Shown piece by piece: positions 23,238 through 30,446 of a DNA stretch of 30,446 nt. Below the pieces are notes generated by a model. The model saw only the letters and a list, made by a program, of their open reading frames with translations, was not told where the DNA came from and ran no database searches. This DNA is from Galbibacter sp035306585 (GTDB taxonomy: Bacteria > Bacteroidota > Bacteroidia > Flavobacteriales > Flavobacteriaceae). The stretch covers positions 1-30,446 of the forward strand of contig NZ_DATGNU010000065.1 in NCBI RefSeq assembly GCF_035306585.1, in the 5' to 3' direction. Within the stretch, counting starts at the first letter, position 1. Each line of letters opens with the position of its first letter. Made by a program: the position numbers and the translations under genes.

Positions 23238-26200
23238 TTGAAAATTAAATTAGGCCCTAAACTAATTCACCGCCCATACTGGGTATTTTTGGCGTTCAGC
23301 TTTTTGCTGCTCTCCAGCACGCTCTATGCGCAAGAGGAAACAGAAACTCCTCAGGATTCAACACAAACTGGGGTGGCTTTAGGACGCATTGAACTTCAGG
23401 ATCCAGAAAGCATTTCTTCTAAGTATACCTATGATCCTATAACGGACAATTATATTTATACCCAAAAGGTAGGTGAATATGACATCAACTACCCTGTAAT
23501 TTTATCACCTGATCAGTATCAAGAGCTCATTTTAAAAGAGCAAATGAATGCTTACTTCAAGGATAAAATGAATGCGATTTCTGGTCGTGAGGGGAGTGAG
23601 GAAACGCGAAGGAATCTCCTTCCGAATTTTTACGTGAATTCCGATTTCTTTGAAACCATCTTTGGCGGGAATACCATCGAGGTGATACCACAAGGTTCGG
23701 TAGCTATGGATCTAGGGGTGAGGTTTCAAAAGAATGACAATCCTGCCTTATCACCGAGAAATCGAAGTAATATATCCTTTGACTTTGATCAACGAATTTC
23801 GCTGAGTTTAATGGGTAAAGTTGGTGAGCGACTTTCCATTAATGCGAACTACGATACAGAGGCCACTTTCGATTTCCAGAATTTGATCAAATTAGAGTAT
23901 ACCCCAGATGAGGATAATATCATTCAAAATATTGAAGTAGGTAATGTGAGTATGCCCATCAATAGTAGCCTTATTAGTGGAGCTCAGAGTCTCTTTGGAA
24001 TAAAAACAGCATTGCAGTTCGGACGGACGACTATCACGGGTGTATACTCTGAACAACGTTCCCAAAGTAGAAGTGTCGTTGCCCAAGGTGGGGGAACCAT
24101 CAACGATTTTGAAATCATGGCCCTGGATTATGATGAAGATCGTCACTTTTTTCTATCTCATTTTTTTAGAGATCAGTATGATACAGCCTTGGAGAACTAT
24201 CCTTATATACGGAGCCAGATTCAAATTACGCGAATCGAAGTCTGGGTAACCAACCGAACACAAAGAACACAGAATGTTAGAAACTTGGTGGCATTACAGG
24301 ATTTAGGTGAACCAAATCCAGAAAATACCAGGATTAACAATATGGCTCCAGGTGGTTTTTTTAACAGCACCAATTCCTTACCTTCTAACCAAGCGAATGA
24401 TTACGATCCTTTAGGAATCACTTCGGGAACATCCGTTTTAACCCCTGCTATTAGGGATATTGCCACGGTAGAACAAGGGTTTAATTTAGGTTATACAGTA
24501 AATCAAGGGTATGATTATGCCATTTTAGAAAATGCACGAAAGCTAGAGCCAAATAGAGAATACACCGTTGATGAGCAGTTAGGATATATATCCTTAAACC
24601 AGCGCCTTAGCAACGATGAAGTATTAGCTGTTGCTTATCAGTATACCTATCAAGGACAGGTATACCAAGTTGGAGAGTTTGCCAACGATGGGATCAATGC
24701 TACAGAATTTCAAGAGAACAATGGGGTTGTAACAGAGGTGAACCCACAAGCCCTTGTGGTAAAAATGCTTAAGAGTAATATCACCCAGGTTAAAGATCCT
24801 ATATGGGATCTTATGATGAAAAACTTTTATGCTACCACCGCATTTCAGCTATCCCAGGAAGATTTTAAACTTAATATTCTATATACAGATCCCTCCCCAA
24901 TCAACTACATTTCTCCAGTGGACGAGGCCACATGGCCCTCGGGTCTAGAAGAAAAAATACTTTTGAATGTATTTAATTTTGATCGATTAAACACCTACAA
25001 TGACCCACAAAATGGAGGGGATGGATACTTTGATTTCTTGCCAGGGATAACGGTGGATACCCAAAACGGAATTATTAAGTTTACTAAGGTAGAGCCTTTT
25101 GGGGAGTACTTGTATGAGTTGCTTGGAGGTGGTAATTATGAGGATGATGACAATTACATTCAGAATGATAATCAGCGTAAATATGTGTATAGAAACATGT
25201 ATAGGCAGACCAAATCCGCTTCTTTAGAAAATGCTGAAAAGAATAAATTCATGCTCAAAGGGCGTTATAAGGCAGAGAGCTCTGGCGGGATCCCACTAGG
25301 TGCCTTTAATGTCCCCAGGGGATCTGTCCGTGTAACAGCTGGCGGTCGTATGCTGCAAGAAGGCATCGATTATACGGTGAACTACCAGGCTGGAACGGTA
25401 CAGATTTTGGATCCTGGACTAAGGGCATCCAATACTCCTATTGAGGTTTCGGTTGAAAATAACGCGGTCTTCGGCCAACAAACAAGAAGATTTTCAGGGG
25501 TGCACATCGAACATCAGTTTAATGAGAAGTTCTCTTTAGGAGGGACCTTTTTAAATATGAATGAAAGGCCTTTAACTCAGAAGTCAAACTTTGGAGTTGA
25601 GCCTGTTAATAATTCCATTTTTGGAATCAACGGAACTTATTCCACTGAAATCCCATTTTTGACACGTATGGTCAATAAGTTGCCGAATATCGATACCGAT
25701 GTGGCTTCGAATTTATCTCTAAGAGGGGAATTTGCTTATTTATTACCAGGAGCACCTAAAAGTGCTGATTTCGATGGTGAGATCACTTCATATTTAGATG
25801 ATTTTGAAGGAGCTCAATCCTTTATAGATATTCGCTCTGCCTTAGCTTGGTCACTAGCTAGTGTGCCAAGTAAACCCGATCGGTTTGGCGGGAACCTTGA
25901 AAATGATAATGTAGCTTCCAGGCATCAGCGGGCAAAATTAGCTTGGTATACAATAGATCCTATATTTTATAGTTCCCAGCGACCTGGAGGCGTGAGTTCT
26001 GATGATATTTCTTCCAACCAAGCAAGACGTATTTTTATAGACGAAATATTTCCACAACAGGATATTGCACAGGGGCAAACCTTAGTGCAACCAACGTTGG
26101 ATATTGCTTATTATCCACAAGAAAAAGGACCCTATAACGATAATCAAAATTTTGAGGACCTTCCAGCGGATCAACGTTGGGGAGGTATCATGCGTTCCAT

Positions 26201-29200
26201 TAATAGTACCAATTTTGAACAATCTAACGTAGAGTACATTCAATTTTGGTTGCTAGATCCCTATTATAAGGATGGGCAATTAGCTGGGGAAGAAGGGGAG
26301 CTTGTTTTTAACTTAGGAAAAGTTAGCGAGGACATTTTAAAGGATGGTAGAAAGCAGTACGAAAACGGCTTGCCTTTACAGGAAAATCCGGCACTTACCA
26401 ATACAACGAATTTTGGAAAGGTGCCTTCAACACAATCATTAGTCTATGCCTTTAATGCAAACACTGGGGATAGGATTAAGCAAGATGTTGGTTACGATGG
26501 GCTGACTAATGATGAGGAGGCTAACTTTTACAATAATCCTGGGACAGATCCTGCCTTGGACGATTATCAATTTTACTTGGACGCCACGGGAAGCATTCCA
26601 GAACGATATAAAAACTACAATAACCCTGAAGGGAACTCACCTGTTGAGGTAGGGAATAATAGTCGCGGTTCAACCACCTTACCAGATGTAGAGGACATCG
26701 ATCGTGACCTTACTATGAATACGGTGGAGAATTTTTTACAATATACCATCAAAATAAAGCCGGGATTGAGTCGTAATGATGATTTCGTAACGGACATACG
26801 AGAGGTAGAGGTGGAGGCCCCCAATAAAGATTCCTACAGGGTACGCTGGATTCAATTCAAGGTGCCTATTTCGCAGCACGATGAGGTGGATTCCGAAACC
26901 GATATACAAGCGATCTTGAGATCGATGAGTTTTATGCGTATGTATCTCACTGGTTTTAATCAAGAAGTTGTATTACGTTTTGCTACATTGGATCTTGTTC
27001 GAGGAGATTGGAGACTCTATTCCAATACCCTTCAACCAGATGTGGATAATAATAATGATGATGATCCTACTGTGGTAGATGTAAAAACGGTGAATATCCA
27101 GGAAAATGAACAACGTTCCCCTATTCCATACAAATTACCTCCCGGAGTTGTGCGTGAACAATTAAATAATAATAACACGGTTATTCGTCAAAATGAGCAA
27201 TCACTGTCTTTTGCAGTTCAAGATCTGGAACCAGCTGACTCCAGGGGCGTCTTTAAAAATGTAGATATTGACGTGAGGCAGTATAAGCGCCTTAAAATGT
27301 TTATACATGCGGAGCGCTATAAAGACATCCCTGTGGCTGATGGCGATTTAGTGGCTTTTCTTCGTCTGGGAACGGATTTCACTGAAAATTACTATCAAGT
27401 AGAGGTTCCTTTGCAAATTACACCGGGGGGATCGACCGATCCTGCGACAATTTGGCCCGATATTAATAATATAGATTTGCCTTTGTCCTTACTCTCTAAG
27501 ATCAAAGCCCAGGGAATTGCGGATGGAAACCTTCACCAGGCGGTTTTTTATGATGAAAACGCAAATCCTATAGATGAATTTGAAAAACTTGAGGTTGGAC
27601 AGATGAAAGTGGCTATTAAAGGAAATCCAAGTTTAGGGAATATTAGAGCGCTTATGGTTGGACTTAAAAACCCTAATACAGGTCCAGGATCGATGGTTAG
27701 TGGTGAGGTATGGTTTAACGAACTGCGTTTGGCCGAATTGGATAACCAGGGTGGTTGGGCGGCCGTGGCAGCGATGGATTTGAATATCGCCGATTTTGCA
27801 AATATTTCTACCACGGCCAATATGAGCACTTCAGGTTTTGGAAGCATTGATCAAATGCCTGGAGAGCGAAGCTTGGAAAATGTTCGAGGATATGCCTTAA
27901 ATAGCAATGTCAATTTAGGTCAATTACTTCCTCAAGGTTGGGGAATACAATTACCGATGAACTATAGTATTTCTGAGGAATTGATAACACCCGAATTTGA
28001 TCCACTCTATCAAGACCTGAGATTGGAGGACCGTATTGATGCCGCATCAACATCAGCTCAGAAGGATGCTATTCGCAATCAAGCAGAAGACTATACAAAA
28101 CGTAGGAGTATTAACTTCATTGGTGTTCGAAAAAATAGGGGAGAAGATCAAAAAGCAAAAGTATACGATATTGAGAATTTCACCTTTAACTTGGCCTACA
28201 ACCAAATGGAGCACAGGGATTACGAAATAGAGAATCTCGAGGATCAACATGTGCGTGCTGGGATTGTATATAGTCATAACTTTCAGCCACTGGATATTGC
28301 ACCACTTAAAAATGCAGATTCTTTACTGAATGACAAGTATTGGAGGTGGTTAAAAGAATTTAATTTTAATTTGCTTCCTACCAGCATTTCTCTGAATTCC
28401 AATATCAACAGAAACTTTAACCGTCAGGCTTTTAGACAGGTAATCGAAGAGGGTAGTGAATCGGACTTTTTGGGACTACCAGAGGTTCAGCAACGAAATT
28501 ACATGTTCGACTGGCAATATGCGATCAATTACAATTTAACCAAGTCTTTACAGTTTAACTTCACAGCCTCCAATAATAGCATTGTCAAGAACTATTTTTC
28601 GCAAAGTGAAGATGGCCAAGAAATAGTAAATCGAGATTTGGCCATTTGGGATGGTTTCTGGGACGTGGGTGATCCGAATCGTCACGCACAGCAACTTCAG
28701 GTAAACTACGATCTACCTTTTGATAAGTTTCCGTTCTTAGATTTTATCTCGGCTACCTATGCCTATACAGGAAGTTTTGACTGGCAACGTGGAAGCGATG
28801 TGTTGACAGAGATTGCAGGAGAGCAGCTCAATACTATACAAAATGCTAATACTCATAATCTAAATGGCGCTTTGACCATGGATAAATTATACACTACCCT
28901 TGGGCTAAAGCGTAAAGGTGGTGGTTCTGGTACATCAAGGGGAACGCTCCCGGTTGCTGATCCAAATGCAACGGAAACCTCTACTAAGCAAAACCAGAAA
29001 AAATATGGGATGTATAATACATTTATTGATCTAGCTACAATGGTAAAGCGAATCAATGTGAGTTATTCAGAAAACCGTGGGAAGGTACTTCCAGGTTATA
29101 CCCCATCCATAGGATTTATCGGGACCCTGAAGCCATCATGGGGATTTGTATTTGGGAGTCAGTCGGATGTTCGTTATCAGGCGGCACAAAAAGGATGGTT

Positions 29201-30350
29201 GACGACCTTTCCTGACTTTAATGATCAATATATGTCGCGAGAGGCTAATCAGTTAAATATTGCAGCAAATCTCCAGCCATTTCAAGATCTTACCATTGAT
29301 TTAGTCGCCGACAGACAATATTCGGAATCCTATGCCGAGAATTATTCCATTGAAGATCTTAATTCCGATGGTATTTTGGACTACAATCCTTTGATACAGA
29401 ATAAGTATGGGGATTTTTCTATTTCCAGTCTCATGATAAGGACAGCCTTTGATCAATCTGAAGAATCTCAATCAGAAACTTTCGATAAATTCAGCCAAAA
29501 TAGGATTGTGATAGCTCAGCGATTGGCAGGGGTTCCAGTAAATCCAAATGCTACGGAGTATCCAGAGGGTTACGGGCCTACCAATCAATCCGTATTACTG
29601 CCGGCTTTTGTTGCAGCGTACACTGGGCAGGATGCTTCCTCTGTTTCTACGGCGATCTTTAGGGACACTCCGATTCCAAATTGGACTTTAAAGTATACGG
29701 GTCTGATGAGAATAGGTTGGTTTAAAGATAATTTCCGACGATTTTCTTTGGCGCATGGGTATCGCTCTAGTTATAGTGTCAATAGCTTTAGATCCAATTT
29801 AGATTACGGACAAGGAAGCCAATTTGATCAAGCAGGTAATTTTAAGAATCCACTACTTATTACCAATGCGACTTTGGTGGAACAGTTTAATCCTTTGATA
29901 CGCGTGGATTTTGAAATGGTAAACTCCCTAAGTGTGTTAGCAGAAGTTCGAAAAGATAGGGCGCTTTCCTTGAGTTTTGATAATAACCTGCTCACGGAGA
30001 TGTCAGGAAATGAATATGTAGTAGGTCTTGGGTATCGCATACCAAACATTCGCTTTGTTACCCATCTTGGAGGAAGGAGAAGTGTAATGAGCGGCGATTT
30101 AAACCTAAAGGCTGATCTCTCTCTAAGGGATAACATTACTGTTATTAGAAATCTGGATATTAATACCAATCAAGTTACTGCTGGTCAGAATATTTGGGCA
30201 TTGAAATTTACGGCCGATTATGCGCTGTCTAAAAACTTAACAGCCCTTTTCTTTTATGATCATACCTTTTCCGAATTTAAAGTATCAACAGCATTTCCGC
30301 AAACGACCATAAGAACTGGCTTTACTTTGAGGTATAATTTTGGAAATTAA
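23238..30350 (+). CDS. sprA: Type IX secretion outer-membrane translocon SprA (Sov)
   Basis: SprA is the outer-membrane channel of the type IX secretion system; published structures show a single very large 36-strand beta-barrel. The 2370-residue protein is close to the family's usual length of about 2400. It starts with TTG, 5 nt after ruvA; the next Met is near residue 96, beyond the signal peptide (about 1-31, ending LYAQ), so TTG is required. Two SprA-N-type repeats are visible in the first third (GYDYAILENARKL and MLQEGIDYTVNYQAGTVQIL regions). Later parts are beta-strand-rich, ending FTLRYNFGN, a typical barrel terminus. Asp/Asn-rich loops occur (D1087, D2040). With gldD and gldE in the same window it indicates a gliding and/or T9SS-secreting organism. 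Confidence 0.97.
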   Translation: MKIKLGPKLIHRPYWVFLAFSFLLLSSTLYAQEETETPQDSTQTGVALGRIELQDPESISSKYTYDPITDNYIYTQKVGEYDINYPVILSPDQYQELILKEQMNAYFKDKMNAISGREGSEETRRNLLPNFYVNSDFFETIFGGNTIEVIPQGSVAMDLGVRFQKNDNPALSPRNRSNISFDFDQRISLSLMGKVGERLSINANYDTEATFDFQNLIKLEYTPDEDNIIQNIEVGNVSMPINSSLISGAQSLFGIKTALQFGRTTITGVYSEQRSQSRSVVAQGGGTINDFEIMALDYDEDRHFFLSHFFRDQYDTALENYPYIRSQIQITRIEVWVTNRTQRTQNVRNLVALQDLGEPNPENTRINNMAPGGFFNSTNSLPSNQANDYDPLGITSGTSVLTPAIRDIATVEQGFNLGYTVNQGYDYAILENARKLEPNREYTVDEQLGYISLNQRLSNDEVLAVAYQYTYQGQVYQVGEFANDGINATEFQENNGVVTEVNPQALVVKMLKSNITQVKDPIWDLMMKNFYATTAFQLSQEDFKLNILYTDPSPINYISPVDEATWPSGLEEKILLNVFNFDRLNTYNDPQNGGDGYFDFLPGITVDTQNGIIKFTKVEPFGEYLYELLGGGNYEDDDNYIQNDNQRKYVYRNMYRQTKSASLENAEKNKFMLKGRYKAESSGGIPLGAFNVPRGSVRVTAGGRMLQEGIDYTVNYQAGTVQILDPGLRASNTPIEVSVENNAVFGQQTRRFSGVHIEHQFNEKFSLGGTFLNMNERPLTQKSNFGVEPVNNSIFGINGTYSTEIPFLTRMVNKLPNIDTDVASNLSLRGEFAYLLPGAPKSADFDGEITSYLDDFEGAQSFIDIRSALAWSLASVPSKPDRFGGNLENDNVASRHQRAKLAWYTIDPIFYSSQRPGGVSSDDISSNQARRIFIDEIFPQQDIAQGQTLVQPTLDIAYYPQEKGPYNDNQNFEDLPADQRWGGIMRSINSTNFEQSNVEYIQFWLLDPYYKDGQLAGEEGELVFNLGKVSEDILKDGRKQYENGLPLQENPALTNTTNFGKVPSTQSLVYAFNANTGDRIKQDVGYDGLTNDEEANFYNNPGTDPALDDYQFYLDATGSIPERYKNYNNPEGNSPVEVGNNSRGSTTLPDVEDIDRDLTMNTVENFLQYTIKIKPGLSRNDDFVTDIREVEVEAPNKDSYRVRWIQFKVPISQHDEVDSETDIQAILRSMSFMRMYLTGFNQEVVLRFATLDLVRGDWRLYSNTLQPDVDNNNDDDPTVVDVKTVNIQENEQRSPIPYKLPPGVVREQLNNNNTVIRQNEQSLSFAVQDLEPADSRGVFKNVDIDVRQYKRLKMFIHAERYKDIPVADGDLVAFLRLGTDFTENYYQVEVPLQITPGGSTDPATIWPDINNIDLPLSLLSKIKAQGIADGNLHQAVFYDENANPIDEFEKLEVGQMKVAIKGNPSLGNIRALMVGLKNPNTGPGSMVSGEVWFNELRLAELDNQGGWAAVAAMDLNIADFANISTTANMSTSGFGSIDQMPGERSLENVRGYALNSNVNLGQLLPQGWGIQLPMNYSISEELITPEFDPLYQDLRLEDRIDAASTSAQKDAIRNQAEDYTKRRSINFIGVRKNRGEDQKAKVYDIENFTFNLAYNQMEHRDYEIENLEDQHVRAGIVYSHNFQPLDIAPLKNADSLLNDKYWRWLKEFNFNLLPTSISLNSNINRNFNRQAFRQVIEEGSESDFLGLPEVQQRNYMFDWQYAINYNLTKSLQFNFTASNNSIVKNYFSQSEDGQEIVNRDLAIWDGFWDVGDPNRHAQQLQVNYDLPFDKFPFLDFISATYAYTGSFDWQRGSDVLTEIAGEQLNTIQNANTHNLNGALTMDKLYTTLGLKRKGGGSGTSRGTLPVADPNATETSTKQNQKKYGMYNTFIDLATMVKRINVSYSENRGKVLPGYTPSIGFIGTLKPSWGFVFGSQSDVRYQAAQKGWLTTFPDFNDQYMSREANQLNIAANLQPFQDLTIDLVADRQYSESYAENYSIEDLNSDGILDYNPLIQNKYGDFSISSLMIRTAFDQSEESQSETFDKFSQNRIVIAQRLAGVPVNPNATEYPEGYGPTNQSVLLPAFVAAYTGQDASSVSTAIFRDTPIPNWTLKYTGLMRIGWFKDNFRRFSLAHGYRSSYSVNSFRSNLDYGQGSQFDQAGNFKNPLLITNATLVEQFNPLIRVDFEMVNSLSVLAEVRKDRALSLSFDNNLLTEMSGNEYVVGLGYRIPNIRFVTHLGGRRSVMSGDLNLKADLSLRDNITVIRNLDINTNQVTAGQNIWALKFTADYALSKNLTALFFYDHTFSEFKVSTAFPQTTIRTGFTLRYNFGN

Positions 30351-30361
30351 CAGTATTTCCT

Positions 30362-30393
30362 TTTGAAATCAAAAGTATAATGAATTACATTTG
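30362..30393 (+). promoter_or_regulatory. Promoter of gcvH
   Basis: TTTG (30362-30365), a 20-nt spacer and TACATTTG (30386-30393) fit the Bacteroidota promoter. The start of transcription would be near 30398, about 22 nt before the gcvH ATG. An inverted repeat, CTTTTGA (30360-30366) and TCAAAAG (30369-30375), overlaps the -33 element. Confidence 0.65.
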
Positions 30394-30419
30394 TCGAGCT
30401 AATAAATAAAATTGATGAT

Positions 30420-30446
30420 ATGAATATTCCTTCAGAATTGAAATAC
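30420..30446 (+). CDS. gcvH: Glycine cleavage system H protein, first nine codons
   Basis: Only MNIPSELKY is inside the window. This opening matches the usual start of GcvH, the lipoyl-carrying protein that shuttles the aminomethyl group between the P, T and L proteins of glycine cleavage. From memory, gcvH follows sprA in other Flavobacteria, which supports the call. The lipoylation Lys and the rest of the protein are outside the window, so the identity rests on nine residues and gene order. Confidence 0.65.

Noticed and set aside
27045..27065. AAT/GAT trinucleotide run in sprA
   Set aside because: It encodes an Asn/Asp loop (DNNNDDD) in frame; short triplet runs are expected in such loops and give no sign of phase variation because the unit is a whole codon.
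1..30446. Search for CRISPR arrays, insertion sequences, att sites, tRNA or rRNA genes and defence systems
   Set aside because: No regularly spaced repeats, transposase-like proteins, terminal repeats or recognisable RNA genes were seen; the gene content is core metabolism, repair and envelope functions.

Overview
The window is a stretch of core chromosome from a member of the Bacteroidota, most likely family Flavobacteriaceae. The evidence is the gliding/type IX secretion genes gldE, gldD and sprA, the lack of clear Shine-Dalgarno sequences, Bacteroidota-type promoter motifs (TTTG, about 19-20 nt, TAnnTTTG) ahead of several genes, moderately AT-rich DNA, and an L21 ribosomal protein with a long Lys/Ala-rich C-terminal extension. 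I cannot name the genus. I see no phage, transposon, CRISPR array, tRNA or rRNA.

Layout. (1) 1-3761: the 5' end of an HU-family gene on the minus strand, then a divergent plus-strand run mutY-ssb-gldE-gldD (DNA repair, single-strand binding, two gliding/T9SS genes). (2) 3781-8442: a minus-strand group of a small Cys-motif membrane protein, a TonB-dependent receptor, a PepSY-TM protein and a small lipoprotein. This looks like a metal or metal-complex uptake locus, with a strong 30-bp palindrome just upstream of the receptor. (3) 8527-9429: an EamA-family transporter broken by one in-frame amber codon and ending inside a 19-bp-arm terminator. (4) 9480-12874: a minus-strand pair of M16 peptidases, one catalytic and one lacking the HxxEH motif but carrying an extra C-terminal domain. 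(5) 13245-15637: a small membrane protein, rplU-rpmA, and a DUF3332-like lipoprotein. (6) 15728-17992: an acyl-CoA oxidase, divergent from ruvB-queG (18089-20034). (7) 20269-30446: maeB (malic enzyme fused to a phosphotransacetylase-like domain), ruvA, the very large T9SS translocon gene sprA, and the first nine codons of gcvH.

How the genes relate. The two parts of the RuvAB branch-migration motor lie about 3.5 kb apart, on either side of queG and maeB. Three T9SS/gliding genes occur in two places, each time directly behind a DNA-maintenance gene (ssb-gldE-gldD and ruvA-sprA), and all three appear to start with TTG. The receptor/PepSY/lipoprotein genes are spaced by 9-13 nt, so they are probably cotranscribed.

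No wholly new system stands out. The best candidates for follow-up are the Cys-motif protein/TonB/PepSY locus with its palindrome, the amber codon in the EamA gene, the catalytic/non-catalytic M16 pair with its fused domain, the L21-HhH fusion, and the clustered TTG starts.
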